Assembly (NCBI GenBank): GCA_036479015.1
Contig: JAZGFB010000006.1
Location: forward strand, 27,656-91,655
Direction of reading: 5' to 3'
From: NVTR01 sp036479015
Lineage (GTDB): Bacteria > Pseudomonadota > Alphaproteobacteria > Rhodobacterales > Rhodobacteraceae
Length of the DNA stretch: 64,000 bases
The notes beneath the pieces were generated by a model. That model did no database searches and was not told where the DNA came from. It worked only from the letters and a program-made list of their open reading frames with translations. A program made the translations under genes and the position numbers. Position 1 is the stretch's first letter; the number at the start of each line of letters is the position of its first letter. Below are positions 14,247 through 23,709 of this stretch, one piece after another.

Positions 14247-17087
14247 ATGGCTTCCTATCAGGCACGACACCGCGACCCGCTGTTTGACAGCGCAACCCAG
14301 GCCGTTATTGAGCGGCGTGGCAAAGAACTGTTTGGCTTTGGGCTGTTGCTGCTGGCCGCGTTGTTTTGCCTGATCCTGTGGTCCTATACGCCCCAAGATC
14401 CAAGCTGGCTGTCAGCCACCGATGAAGCTGTGTCAAACTATCTTGGCCGGTTCGGCGCATCCATTGCCAGCCCGGTCATTGTCATCGTCGGCTATGGCGG
14501 CTGGGGCATCGCCCTTGTGCTTGGCACATGGGGCATGCGCTTTGTGGCCCATATTGGTGAAGATCGCGCCCTTGCCCGGCTGATATTTGCGCCCATCGCC
14601 ATCGCGCTGGCCTCGGTCTATATGTCGACCCATGTTCCCGGCCAAAACTGGACCCATTCCTTTGGTTTGGGCGGGTTGTTTGGCGACACGGTACTGGGTG
14701 CCATCCTTGGGGTGATCCCGGTCAAGGCGACGCTTGGTTTAAAAATACTGTCACTGATCATGGCCGTTTGCAGCCTGGCCATGGCGGCCTATGTTCTTGG
14801 CTTCACCCGCTCTGAACTGCGCCGGATTGGCAGGTTTCTGCTGTTTGGCGTGATCATGTTTTATGCAGGCATTGCCCGCCTGCTGGGCATGGGGGCCACA
14901 GGGTCTGTCATTGCCGCACGCAAAGTTCAGGCCCACCGGGCCGAGCGAAATGCCCTAAACCGTCAGACAGTTGATCTGCAAAAGCCGGACATTTTGATGT
15001 CCCAACCTATGGTGGGCCAGCCAATGGTGCGGCGCGCCACGGATGGACACGTCAACGCCACAGGTGTTTTGCGCGCCGAGCCAACCGTCACGGCCCCTGT
15101 GGTCGGTGATGCTCCAGAGGCAGAAGTTAAAACAGGTCTGCTGTCGCGCTTGCCTTCAATACTGAAACGCAGCGTGGACCCAGAACCAGAAATCCAGCCG
15201 CAGCTTCACATGGCGCAGGATTTTGGGAACCCCGAGATTAAGGCGAAAATTGCCGCCGTCATCAAAAACCGCGTTACCGGGAAAACCCTGCTGCACACCG
15301 GCGTTAACCGTGGCCAGCCCTTGGTTTCTGGCCGCCATCCCCGTGGCCCCAAGCCGATGATCTTGCAGCAAGCCCCCCCCGTGGTTGACCCCGCAGTGAT
15401 GGCCCAGTCGCTTGACCCATTGGTTCAAGGCGCGACGCCCGATGCCTATCAGGCCCCGATTGCCCCGATGCATGACCCCAAAAAGGTGGTGCAACACAGT
15501 CAGCGCCGGGTTCAGCCGTCGCGTCAGGCCCGCTCGGAAGCCCAACCAAAATTGCAATTTGAAGACCGCCAAGCCGCCCATGAATTACCACCGCTGAGCC
15601 TGTTAAGCAGCCCGGTTGCAACCGATCGGCTGCAACTGTCAAACGAAGCGCTGGAAGAAAACGCGCGTATGCTTGAATCGGTCTTGGATGATTACGGCGT
15701 TAAGGGTGAAATCGTTTCGGTGCGTCCGGGCCCCGTGGTCACCATGTACGAACTTGAACCCGCCCCCGGCCTAAAGGCCAGCCGCGTCATCGGCCTGTCC
15801 GATGATATCGCGCGCTCCATGTCGGCGCTATCAGCGCGGGTTTCCACGGTGCCGGGCCGCTCGGTTATTGGCATCGAGCTGCCAAATGAGGTCCGCGAAA
15901 AGGTGATGCTGCGTGAAATTCTGTCAGCCCGGAGCTTTGGCGACACAAACATGAACCTGCCACTGGCGCTGGGCAAGGATATCGGCGGCGATCCCATCGT
16001 CACCAACCTGGCGAAAATGCCCCATTTGCTGATTGCCGGAACCACCGGTTCAGGTAAATCTGTGGCCATCAACACCATGATCCTAAGCCTGCTGTATAAG
16101 CTGACGCCAGAAGATTGCCGGATGATCATGATTGATCCCAAAATGCTGGAACTAAGCGTCTATGACGGTATTCCGCACCTGCTGTCGCCGGTGGTGACTG
16201 ATCCGAAAAAGGCCGTTGTCGCCCTGAAATGGGTGGTTGGTGAAATGGAAGAGCGCTATCGGCGGATGTCCAAAATGGGCGTGCGTAACATCGAAGGTTT
16301 CAATGGCCGCGTCAAAGATGCGCTGGCTAAGGGCGAAATGTTCAGCCGCACGGTTCAGACCGGGTTTGATGACGCCACAGGCGAGCCGATCTTTGAAACC
16401 GACGAATTCAAGCCGGAAAAAATACCCTACATTGTCGTCATCGTTGACGAAATGGCCGACCTGATGATGGTCGCCGGTAAGGAAATAGAAGCCTGTATTC
16501 AGCGCCTGGCGCAGATGGCGCGGGCATCGGGCATCCACCTGATCATGGCCACTCAGCGCCCATCTGTTGACGTGATCACCGGCACCATTAAGGCCAACTT
16601 TCCCACCCGAATATCGTTTCAGGTGACCAGCAAAATTGACAGCCGTACCATTCTGGGTGAACAGGGTGCCGAGCAATTACTGGGCATGGGTGACATGCTG
16701 TATATGGCCGGTGGCGCCAAGATCACCCGGGTTCACGGGCCCTTTGTCAGCGACGAAGAGGTCGAAGAAATTGTCAGCCACCTAAAGGCCAACGGACCGC
16801 CAGAATACGTGGGCAGCGTTGTTGATGGCCCCGAAGATGGCGCCGACAGCGACATTGATCTGGTGCTTGGGCTGGGGGGCAATACCGATGGCGAAGATGC
16901 GCTGTATGACACGGCTGTTGCCATCGTCGCGCGGGATCGCAAATGTTCCACTTCCTACATCCAGCGTAAATTGGCCATCGGCTATAATAAAGCCGCCAGA
17001 CTGGTGGAACAGATGGAAGATCAGGGCCTGGTAAGTAGCGCAAATCATGTGGGAAAACGTGAAATTCTGATCCCGGAACAGCAGTAA
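14247..17087 (+). CDS. ftsK: DNA translocase FtsK
   Basis: A 946-residue septal DNA pump that couples chromosome dimer resolution and segregation to division. The N terminus has four membrane segments (about 33-50, 70-90, 105-125 and 170-195). A variable Pro/Gln-rich linker spans ~220-440. The RecA-like motor carries Walker A GTTGSGKSVAIN, Walker B IVVIVDEMADLMM and the MATQRPSVDVITG segment. The C-terminal gamma winged helix (about 880-946, CSTSYIQRKLAIGYNKAARL) reads the polar KOPS sequences. Starts 12 bases after the aminotransferase. Complete and ordinary for alphaproteobacteria. Confidence 0.97.
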   Translation: MASYQARHRDPLFDSATQAVIERRGKELFGFGLLLLAALFCLILWSYTPQDPSWLSATDEAVSNYLGRFGASIASPVIVIVGYGGWGIALVLGTWGMRFVAHIGEDRALARLIFAPIAIALASVYMSTHVPGQNWTHSFGLGGLFGDTVLGAILGVIPVKATLGLKILSLIMAVCSLAMAAYVLGFTRSELRRIGRFLLFGVIMFYAGIARLLGMGATGSVIAARKVQAHRAERNALNRQTVDLQKPDILMSQPMVGQPMVRRATDGHVNATGVLRAEPTVTAPVVGDAPEAEVKTGLLSRLPSILKRSVDPEPEIQPQLHMAQDFGNPEIKAKIAAVIKNRVTGKTLLHTGVNRGQPLVSGRHPRGPKPMILQQAPPVVDPAVMAQSLDPLVQGATPDAYQAPIAPMHDPKKVVQHSQRRVQPSRQARSEAQPKLQFEDRQAAHELPPLSLLSSPVATDRLQLSNEALEENARMLESVLDDYGVKGEIVSVRPGPVVTMYELEPAPGLKASRVIGLSDDIARSMSALSARVSTVPGRSVIGIELPNEVREKVMLREILSARSFGDTNMNLPLALGKDIGGDPIVTNLAKMPHLLIAGTTGSGKSVAINTMILSLLYKLTPEDCRMIMIDPKMLELSVYDGIPHLLSPVVTDPKKAVVALKWVVGEMEERYRRMSKMGVRNIEGFNGRVKDALAKGEMFSRTVQTGFDDATGEPIFETDEFKPEKIPYIVVIVDEMADLMMVAGKEIEACIQRLAQMARASGIHLIMATQRPSVDVITGTIKANFPTRISFQVTSKIDSRTILGEQGAEQLLGMGDMLYMAGGAKITRVHGPFVSDEEVEEIVSHLKANGPPEYVGSVVDGPEDGADSDIDLVLGLGGNTDGEDALYDTAVAIVARDRKCSTSYIQRKLAIGYNKAARLVEQMEDQGLVSSANHVGKREILIPEQQ

Positions 17088-17157
17088 TCGGCAGGTCTCT
17101 GCTTTGTGATGATCTGATGGGGTGCGGTCGGCTGCGGTTGGGGCTACATTGATACCT

Positions 17158-17760
17158 ATGAAACAGATTAAACTATATTTTGCGGTGTTGATAATGTTGG
17201 CTATGGCCAGCCCGGCAAGCGCGCAAAAAATCCCGTTGGACCAGTTATCGGCCTATTTTAACGCCTTCAAAACAGCCGCTGCCAGCTTTACCCAAATGAA
17301 CGACGACGGCTCAGTTTCCACCGGCAATATCATGATCCGGCGGCCCGGACGTATTCGGTTTGAATATGACGCGCCCAATGACAGCCTTGTGTTGGCCTCC
17401 CAAGGTCAGGTCGCGGTGTTTGATGCCAAATCCAACCAGCCGCCGGAACGGTTTCCGCTGGTCAGAACGCCGCTATATTTGATCCTGGCTAAAACCGTCG
17501 ATTTTTCCCAAGCCAAAATGGTTATTGGCCACGCCCAGGACGGCCCGGCCACAACCGTCACCGCCCAGGACCCCAAGCACCCTGAATACGGTACTATCCA
17601 ACTGGTGTTTACAGCTGACCCCGTGACGCTTCGCCAGTGGATCGTCACTGATGGGTCAGGGCAGCAAACAACGGTTGTCCTTGGTGATTTCAAACTGGGC
17701 GAGAAACTGCGCCTTAGCCTGTTTGACATAAAGGCCGAAATGACCGCCCGCGGGTTTTAA
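17158..17760 (+). CDS. lolA: Outer-membrane lipoprotein carrier protein LolA
   Basis: A 200-residue periplasmic chaperone that shuttles lipoproteins from LolCDE to the outer membrane. ATG 17158 gives a clean signal peptide ending ASPASAQ; longer starts would spoil it. The mature part shows the LolA features: an amphipathic helix with F in ASFTQMNDDGS, IMIRRPGRIRFEYDAP and the strand pair ...LRQWIVTDGSGQQTTVVL. No ribosome-binding site is obvious. It lies 70 bases downstream of ftsK, the usual ftsK-lolA arrangement. Confidence 0.93.
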   Translation: MKQIKLYFAVLIMLAMASPASAQKIPLDQLSAYFNAFKTAAASFTQMNDDGSVSTGNIMIRRPGRIRFEYDAPNDSLVLASQGQVAVFDAKSNQPPERFPLVRTPLYLILAKTVDFSQAKMVIGHAQDGPATTVTAQDPKHPEYGTIQLVFTADPVTLRQWIVTDGSGQQTTVVLGDFKLGEKLRLSLFDIKAEMTARGF

Positions 17761-17766
17761 CCGCGC

Positions 17767-18351
17767 TCAGGCCTTGCCGCAGCTAGCCAGTTGCCGACCA
17801 TACAAATCAGAGCGCGCGTCAACCTCACTGGCGATCCTGCGCAACCATGCCTTAGAACGGTAGCTGCCCCTTGCGAACCCGGTGCGACCCTCGTGGTAAG
17901 CCAGATACTGACTGCTGGCATCGGATGGTGAAATTCCCAGCTCGTCGCTGCTTTGCGCCATGTACCAACCGATAAAATCTGTGGCATCGTCAATATCGTC
18001 GCGCCGCGCACCGCGTCGGCCGGTATTTTGACGGTACTCATCCCATGTTCCGTCCAGCGCCTGACTATAGCCATAGGCCGAGCTTTGCCGCCCCATGGGG
18101 ATAATACCCAGCGTATACTGGTGTGGCGTACGGGCGTTGCCGATGAATTTGCTTTCCTGATAAATCGTGGCCATCTGCACATGAACCGGAATGCCCCAAT
18201 TGCTCTGGGCCCGCTTCATAGCCCTTAGATAGGACGGCCGCTGATCGGCAATACTACAGGCGTTGTCCAAATTTCGCGGCGCGGAAAAGTTGCCGCTGCC
18301 GCAGGCTGCCATAAACAGCATTAACGTTGTCGCCCTAAATACTCTGCTCAT
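17767..18351 (-). CDS. Lytic transglycosylase (SLT-domain) lipoprotein
   Basis: A 194-residue predicted lipoprotein: from ATG 18351 (preceded by AGAGG) the N terminus reads MSRVFRATTLMLFMAACGSG, with lipobox FMAAC and lipidated Cys17. The rest is a lysozyme-like transglycosylase domain that cleaves peptidoglycan glycan strands; the catalytic Glu is in ATIYQESKFIGNAR and the AYGYSQALDGTWDEY segment is the family's second motif. Convergent with lolA, six bases apart. It resembles stand-alone EmtA/MltE-like or conjugation-type SLT proteins; membership in a secretion system is not supported by neighbours. Confidence 0.88.
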   Translation of the reverse strand: MSRVFRATTLMLFMAACGSGNFSAPRNLDNACSIADQRPSYLRAMKRAQSNWGIPVHVQMATIYQESKFIGNARTPHQYTLGIIPMGRQSSAYGYSQALDGTWDEYRQNTGRRGARRDDIDDATDFIGWYMAQSSDELGISPSDASSQYLAYHEGRTGFARGSYRSKAWLRRIASEVDARSDLYGRQLASCGKA

Positions 18352-18716
18352 ATGCCTCTGGCCTTTTCCCTTAGAATAGCAAAATTTGCCCATGGGGTGA
18401 ACGGAAAATATCGCATAGCCGCTTATTTTGTGATGTTTCGGCGGATAATTGATCATGGCTGGGCGGCAATAGCATCGCTCAGGCTCGATTGGTTCCATGA
18501 ATGTGGCAGAAAACCGTAGTGCGGGCCTGACATCAGGGTCTTTAAGCCGAACACGGCATGGCACTTGCGGCGATAAATTACTATATTTTCAAGGGATAAT
18601 CCAGTTTCTCGGCCAAATATTAACCACTGTCAGTGACACGGCCACAGACTGTTTCCGCATGGGCCGTGGACATGCCCGGGTCCGGGGTTAATATTATTGC
18701 ACAAGGGGCTGATAAT
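18352..18716. other. Intergenic region between transglycosylase and hspQ
   Basis: About 365 bases between divergent genes. I find no coding potential with family resemblance. Promoters for both genes must lie here; the only elements I can point to are a CTTG/CTATAT pair at 18564-18586, with a spacing that fits no consensus well, and a small palindrome CACTG-T-CAGTG near 18626. Confidence 0.5.
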
Positions 18717-19043
18717 ATGTTGAAAACACGCGCACGGTATCACATTGGACAGGTTGTCTGTCATCGCAAACACCCGTTTAGGGGTGTTGTTTTTGATGTG
18801 GACGCCAAATTTTCAAACACCGACGAATGGTATGCCGCCATCCCAGAAGATGTGCGCCCCCCCAAAGACCAACCCTATTACCACCTACTCGCGGAAAATG
18901 ACAAAAGCCATTACGTGGCCTATGTATCCGAACAAAACCTAAAGGCTGATTATTCCGGCCGCCCGGTTGACCACCCGGACCTGCCGGATCTTTTTGGTGA
19001 ATTTGAAGATGGCCTGTATACGCTTCAGTTTCAGATGAATTAA
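18717..19043 (+). CDS. hspQ: Heat shock protein HspQ (YccV-like)
   Basis: A 108-residue hemimethylated-DNA-binding-like (YccV) protein; in E. coli HspQ promotes degradation of defective DnaA and acts as a Lon specificity factor. The family pattern is complete: YHIGQVVCHRKHPFRGVVFDVD, then WY, PYYHLLAEN and YVAYVSEQNL. ATG 18717 has AAGGGG upstream. The stop codon overlaps the convergent gamma-glutamyltransferase end by four bases. No adjacent clpS or lon. Confidence 0.93.
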   Translation: MLKTRARYHIGQVVCHRKHPFRGVVFDVDAKFSNTDEWYAAIPEDVRPPKDQPYYHLLAENDKSHYVAYVSEQNLKADYSGRPVDHPDLPDLFGEFEDGLYTLQFQMN

Positions 19044-20620
19044 TAGCCGATCGCGGCGCCGTCTTTGCGTGGGTCAGACGCCCCTTGCAATACCCCGCGT
19101 TCATGGTCGATTAATATGGCCTGCGCCCCGCCAATGGGTGTTTCCGGTATCGTCACAACATGCCCCATATCAGCCAATTCCTGCACCACTTCGCGGTCAT
19201 AGCCGCGTTCTATTTTCAACGCGCCAACATCGGAAAATGCCCGCGGTGCATCAATGGCCTGTTGCGGGTGCATGTCAAAATCCACCGTGTTTGACAGGAA
19301 CCTGGCATGACCGGTTGCCTGATAGGCCCCCCCCATCACACCAAAGGGCATCACCAGTTGGCCCCCCTTGCGCAACATCCCCGGTATGATCGTATGCATC
19401 GGGCGCTTGCCGGGTCCGGCCTCATTTGGGTGTCCCGGCTCCAGACAAAACCCTGCGCCTCGGTTCTGAAATAAGATCCCGTATTTGGCCGATGCCAGCC
19501 CCGATCCGAAACTGTGATAGATCGAATAAATCATCGAAACCGCCATCAGATCTTTGTCAACAACGGTCAGATAGGCCGTGTCTTTGTGAACGTTTTCACT
19601 GGCTGCGTGTGGTGCGGTGATCACCGTATCTTGGCCGATCAAGGCCGCCAATGACGCCGCGGTATGCGCCGACAGCATGTGCTCTAACCGGTTGGTATGG
19701 CCCGGATCTGCAATGAACCGGTTGCGAGCATCATAGGCCAGCTTGGTGGCCTCGGCTTCTATATGGGCGCGCATGGCCCCCAGCGGTTCCATGCCGGCAA
19801 TATCAAAGTGGGACAATATATTGGCCAACAATATCGCCGTCGCCCCCTGGCCGTTTGGCGGGTGTTCGACCAGCTCAACCCCCTTGTATTCGCCTGAAAC
19901 AGGGTCACTGTAAGTGCAGGATACGTCAGCGAAATCCTGCAGGCTGTGGCAGCCGCCCAACGCATTTAGCGACGTTACCATGTCTTGGGCCACCTCACCC
20001 TCGTAAAACCCGGCGCGCCCCTGTTGGGCGATTTTCTGCAACACTGCACTTTGCATCTGGTGGCGGTAAACATCGCCAACAGCCAATGGTTTTGTGTCCT
20101 GCAGGTAAAACTCACAGGCGTCGCCGCTTAACACTGATGCTGCATTTGCCCAGTCAAACGCTGTGCGCGGCGTGACTGGAACGCCCTCTTGGGCATAGCG
20201 GATCGCCGGGGCGAGACTGGCGGCCAGCCCCAGTTTTCCCCAGTCATTTGACAGTTTGCAAAATGCGTCAACTGCGCCGGGAATGGTCACCGCTTCGGGC
20301 CCGTATAGCGGCACCTGGGTTGCCCCAGTATTGCGCAGCACCTCGGCTTGCAAACCGGCGGGCGCACGGCCCGACCCGTTCAGCGCGATAATGCGTTCCT
20401 CGCCCGCAGGTTTCAGCAGCACAAAGCAATCACCGCCAATTCCGGTGGAATGTGGCTCGCATATCCCCAGCAAAACCGCCGCTGCAATGGCCGCATCCAC
20501 AGCGTTGCCGCCATTTTGCAGAATCTGCACTGCACTTGCCGCTGCTAATGGGTGGGATGTGGCGCAAAGGCCGTTGCTGGCAAATACCGGTGATCGACCG
20601 GGCAAATGAAAATCACGCAT
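19040..20620 (-). CDS. Gamma-glutamyltransferase family protein
   Basis: A 526-residue N-terminal-nucleophile hydrolase that transfers or hydrolyses the gamma-glutamyl group of glutathione or related amides after autocatalytic cleavage. The large-subunit start (ALNGSGRAPAG region, GGNAVDAAIAAA, STGIGGDCFVL) and the processing site DTAYLTVVD, with Thr as the new N-terminal nucleophile of the small subunit, are present. GVMGGAYQATGH matches the small-subunit core. No signal peptide, so probably cytoplasmic; such roseobacter members often serve catabolism of gamma-glutamylated or cyclic compounds rather than periplasmic glutathione. Start at M 20620 is favoured by a GGGGG stretch; 20632 is an alternative. 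Confidence 0.9.
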   Translation of the reverse strand: MRDFHLPGRSPVFASNGLCATSHPLAAASAVQILQNGGNAVDAAIAAAVLLGICEPHSTGIGGDCFVLLKPAGEERIIALNGSGRAPAGLQAEVLRNTGATQVPLYGPEAVTIPGAVDAFCKLSNDWGKLGLAASLAPAIRYAQEGVPVTPRTAFDWANAASVLSGDACEFYLQDTKPLAVGDVYRHQMQSAVLQKIAQQGRAGFYEGEVAQDMVTSLNALGGCHSLQDFADVSCTYSDPVSGEYKGVELVEHPPNGQGATAILLANILSHFDIAGMEPLGAMRAHIEAEATKLAYDARNRFIADPGHTNRLEHMLSAHTAASLAALIGQDTVITAPHAASENVHKDTAYLTVVDKDLMAVSMIYSIYHSFGSGLASAKYGILFQNRGAGFCLEPGHPNEAGPGKRPMHTIIPGMLRKGGQLVMPFGVMGGAYQATGHARFLSNTVDFDMHPQQAIDAPRAFSDVGALKIERGYDREVVQELADMGHVVTIPETPIGGAQAILIDHERGVLQGASDPRKDGAAIGY

Positions 20621-20932
20621 GAACACCCCCATATTTTTGCAAATATTAGGTGATCTGATGCAGAATTCAAACTGATTTGGGGAAAGAAGTCCTCGACGTC
20701 ACGCACTGGGTGGGGGCTGTTAAACGTGACGCCGAGGGAAGCTATATGCAGCTACCCGTATGTTTTGCCCCGGCATTTTGGCTCGACTATGGACGCTTTG
20801 CGGCATTTTGGCGGCACCGGATATTTTTACAAATGGTTAGATTTGGGGTAACTTATTGATTTACAAGAAATTTAATATAATTTTGCCAGTTCTTCCTCTG
20901 GTTGCCCGAAAAGAAGTTTTCCTAGCGCTCGT
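20621..20932. other. Intergenic region without recognised gene
   Basis: About 310 bases between two leftward genes. It becomes A+T rich towards 20820-20890. There is a short inverted repeat GCGTCACG/CGTGACGC around 20697-20740 and a repeated GGCATTTTGGC at about 20770 and 20810. No convincing gene was seen. Confidence 0.5.
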
Positions 20933-21376
20933 TCAATCCCCGGTTGTAACGGAAAATGTAAGCCGGTTTTCATTACCTTCGCGACAGTAGTGTAGATCTT
21001 TAGAAAGGGTGCGGATCAGATACCAGCCAAACCCGCCCTCTGGCAGCTGATCAACCGGCACATCAACATTTGCGGGGGCCCCTTTGGGTAAAATACCGCC
21101 GGGCATTTGCGCGCCGCTGTCGGTCAGTTCAACCGCCACATCCTGCCCCAGTTTGCGCACCAGCAGTTCAATCGGTTTGTCCGGGCAGTAAAGATAGGCG
21201 TGCTCAACAATATTGTTGATGGCTTCAAGCATCACTATTTCCATGCTGCCCAGATCATCCGCAGCAACGCCGGTTTTCCCCAAGCAATCCAGCAGCGCAA
21301 CCATGGTGCTGGCAATCGAAACTGGGTCACTGGTAAAATGTGTGTGGAATATGGCGGGTTGCTTAGCCACAGTCAT
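20933..21376 (-). CDS. Serine-kinase-type HATPase (RsbW/SpoIIAB-like anti-sigma factor)
   Basis: A 147-residue GHKL ATPase of the anti-sigma regulatory kinase type. The N box is visible in MLEAINNIVEHAYLY (Glu and Asn for Mg-ATP), the G1 box in ELTDSGAQMPGG and the G2 region in PEGGFGWYLIRTLSKDLHY. Such kinases phosphorylate a STAS-domain antagonist and release or hold a partner protein. The adjacent STAS gene upstream (21407-21751) is the expected partner. No sigma factor or PP2C phosphatase is next to them, so the controlled target is elsewhere. The end of the gene is A+T-richer than its neighbours. Confidence 0.9.
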   Translation of the reverse strand: MTVAKQPAIFHTHFTSDPVSIASTMVALLDCLGKTGVAADDLGSMEIVMLEAINNIVEHAYLYCPDKPIELLVRKLGQDVAVELTDSGAQMPGGILPKGAPANVDVPVDQLPEGGFGWYLIRTLSKDLHYCREGNENRLTFSVTTGD

Positions 21377-21406
21377 GTTTCCAATCTGTCTTGCTCCAGC
21401 GGGCGC

Positions 21407-21751
21407 TTATCCCGATTTTCGGATATTACCTGCCGCGGCATCCAGATCAGTGTGTATCGTGAACACAGAATCCATACGCGTTAGTTTGAACACTTTGGCC
21501 ACGGTCGGGGACAACGCGGCCAATTCCAGTTCCTGGCCATCTGAAAGCTGTTTCATCGATGCGACGATCGCCCCCAATCCGCTGCTGTCGACAAAATCAA
21601 CCTGGCTCAAGTCTAGAACAATACACCCAACAACATCTGCCGTCAGTTCCCGCATCTGATCTTTGAATTGAATGGCCTGGGGCGCATCTATACGTGTGCT
21701 GTGCACGGTGATCGCAACCGCACCATCAATGGCACTGGAAATTAACTGCAT
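21407..21751 (-). CDS. STAS-domain anti-sigma factor antagonist
   Basis: A 114-residue single STAS domain. The phosphorylation loop is VDFVDSSGLGAIVASMKQL, with the conserved Asp-Ser-Ser; the kinase encoded 30 bases downstream would phosphorylate a Ser there. I prefer ATG 21751 (AGGA about 9 bases upstream) to 21769. The pair forms the core of a partner-switching module as known from RsbV/RsbW. Divergent from the thiolase gene, sharing a ~90-base promoter region. Confidence 0.9.
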   Translation of the reverse strand: MQLISSAIDGAVAITVHSTRIDAPQAIQFKDQMRELTADVVGCIVLDLSQVDFVDSSGLGAIVASMKQLSDGQELELAALSPTVAKVFKLTRMDSVFTIHTDLDAAAGNIRKSG

Positions 21752-21841
21752 AAAAGGTAATCCTATCATAGTTATTTACACAACGGATATCCGCCAATGG
21801 TTACCATTTGGTGTGTATCAACAGCGAAAATAGGGGGACAC

Positions 21842-23008
21842 ATGCAAGATGTTTTCATCGTTGGGGCAGCCCGCACAGCCATGGGCGCCTTTCAGGGGGA
21901 ATTTGCGGGTACTGACGCCACAGCATTGGGCGGCGCTGCAATTTCTGGCGCACTGGAAAACGGCACTATCAGGCCCCAAGCCGTAGAAGAAATACTGATG
22001 GGCTGTGTCCTGCCTGCAGGCCTGGGGCAGGCCCCGGCACGTCAGGCGGGGTTCAATGCCGGGCTGGGCGAAAATGTTCCGGCCACCACGGTCAATAAAA
22101 TGTGCGGTTCCGGCATGAAAACCACCATGCAGGCATTTGACCAGATCGCCCTAGGCGGGGCCAATGTCATGGTGGCAGGGGGCATGGAAAGCATGACCAA
22201 CGCGCCGTATGTGTTGCCAAAGATGCGCGCAGGGGCCCGGATCGGCCATATGCAGGTTATGGACAGTATGTTCCTTGATGGGTTGGAAGACGCCTTTGAT
22301 AAGGGCCGCCTGATGGGCACATTCGCCGAAGATTGTGCCGAGAAATATCAATTTAGCCGCGCCGATCAAGACGCCTATGCCCTGCGCTCGCTTGAACGGG
22401 CCCGCGCCGCCCAGAAATCGGGCGCGTTTGATGCAGAAATTACCCCCGTCACCCTAAGCGGTCGCACAGGCGACACCACCATCACGGTTGATGAACAACC
22501 GCCCAAGGCACGGCCAGAAAAAATACCACACCTGCGCCCGGCTTTTCGCAAAGACGGCACTGTGACGGCGGCCAATTCATCTTCTATTTCCGATGGTGCG
22601 GCGGCCTTGGTGCTGGCCAGCAAAGCGTCCGGGCTGACACCACGCGCCCGGATCATCTGCCATGCGTCCCATGCCCAGGCACCGGGTTGGTTCACCACCG
22701 CCCCAGTTCAGGCGGCGCAAAAATTGCTGCAAAACATCGGCTGGGCAGTCAGCGACGTTGACCTGTGGGAAGTGAACGAAGCTTTCGCTGTCGTCCCCAT
22801 GGCATTCATGCAGGAAATGAACCTGTCGGCTGATATCGTCAACGTCAATGGCGGCGCCTGCGCCCTTGGCCACCCCATTGGTGCCTCCGGTACGCGCATT
22901 ATTGTGACTTTGTTAAATGCCCTAAAAGCCCGGGGCCTGAAACGCGGGCTGGCGGCGATCTGCATCGGCGGCGGTGAAGGCACAGCGATTGCGATTGAAC
23001 TGGTATGA
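21842..23008 (+). CDS. Acetyl-CoA acetyltransferase (thiolase)
   Basis: A 388-residue thiolase condensing two acetyl-CoA to acetoacetyl-CoA or doing the reverse. The active-site Cys is in TVNKMCGSGMKTTM, the catalytic His pair comes from EVNEAF plus GGACALGHPIGASGTRI, and the second Cys is in AAICIGGGEGTAIAIE. ATG 21842 follows AGGGGGA. The length and the MCGSGMK version point to the biosynthetic thiolase group (AtoB/PhaA type) rather than FadA. No phaB/phaC is nearby. The stop overlaps the start of the GAF-domain gene. Confidence 0.93.
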   Translation: MQDVFIVGAARTAMGAFQGEFAGTDATALGGAAISGALENGTIRPQAVEEILMGCVLPAGLGQAPARQAGFNAGLGENVPATTVNKMCGSGMKTTMQAFDQIALGGANVMVAGGMESMTNAPYVLPKMRAGARIGHMQVMDSMFLDGLEDAFDKGRLMGTFAEDCAEKYQFSRADQDAYALRSLERARAAQKSGAFDAEITPVTLSGRTGDTTITVDEQPPKARPEKIPHLRPAFRKDGTVTAANSSSISDGAAALVLASKASGLTPRARIICHASHAQAPGWFTTAPVQAAQKLLQNIGWAVSDVDLWEVNEAFAVVPMAFMQEMNLSADIVNVNGGACALGHPIGASGTRIIVTLLNALKARGLKRGLAAICIGGGEGTAIAIELV

Positions 23009-23466
23009 TGAACTATGAAACCCTGGCCGCCACGATCAAAAGCCTGACAGCGGGCGAAACCGATGGCGTTGCCCTTATGGCCACCGTGGCCTGCGAAGTT
23101 CACCATTCAGACGCGCGTTTCGATTGGACAGGGTTTTACCGTGTCACCGAACCCGGCGTGTTGAAAATCGGCCCCTATCAGGGCGCTCACGGCTGCCTGT
23201 CCATCCCGTTTGGTCGCGGCGTCTGCGGCACTGTCGCCCAGAACCAGCGCACCGAATTGGTGCGTGATGTTAATGCCTTTCCCGGCCACATCGCCTGCGC
23301 GTCCGCCACCCAATCCGAACTGGTAATCCCGGTCATTGACGCCACCGGCACACTGATCGCGGTGTTTGATATCGACAGCAACCAACCGGGTGCATTCACC
23401 GAAATTGATGCATCCGGGTTGGAAGCGATCCTTTTCAGCACATTCGCCCAAGTGAATAGAGCCTGA
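23005..23466 (+). CDS. GAF-domain free methionine-(R)-sulfoxide reductase
   Basis: A 153-residue single GAF domain of the YebR/fRMsr type, which reduces free methionine-R-sulfoxide. The three family cysteines are visible: GCLSIPFGRGVCG contains two and HIACASATQSELVIPV the third, with the flanking DWTGFYRV and VFDIDSNQPGAFTEID typical of the group. ATG overlaps the thiolase stop (ATGATGA). The co-transcription with a thiolase seems to be convenience rather than pathway. Confidence 0.92.
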   Translation: MMNYETLAATIKSLTAGETDGVALMATVACEVHHSDARFDWTGFYRVTEPGVLKIGPYQGAHGCLSIPFGRGVCGTVAQNQRTELVRDVNAFPGHIACASATQSELVIPVIDATGTLIAVFDIDSNQPGAFTEIDASGLEAILFSTFAQVNRA

Positions 23467-23709
23467 TATGCAGATAATGTGCCCGCAAGAGGGTGCGCAT
23501 CCCCCTGCCAGACCACGCCGCGATCTTTTGGCCCGACAACACTGCCGGGGTTTCGGGGCTGCTGATACATATGGACCACTTCAGTAATAAGCACTGCCCT
23601 CCAACGGGAACAACCATCCCCGCCTCTGGTGCTCGGCGAATAATCCCTTTAAGGGCAAATAAAATGCTCCCAGTCAAATAGCAAAGTAGACGTTTTTCAA
23701 ATCAAACAA

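Noticed and set aside
18564..18586. Possible sigma-32 promoter (CTTG ... CTATAT) upstream of hspQ
   Set aside because: The spacer is about 13 bases and the flanking bases fit neither the E. coli nor the alphaproteobacterial heat-shock consensus well.
20677..20859. Short frame between gamma-glutamyltransferase and the HATPase
   Set aside because: No RBS, no family resemblance and composition unlike a coding sequence.
23493..23681. Short frames on both strands between the GAF gene and pabB
   Set aside because: Residue order shows no known fold and there is no initiation signal; treated as non-coding.
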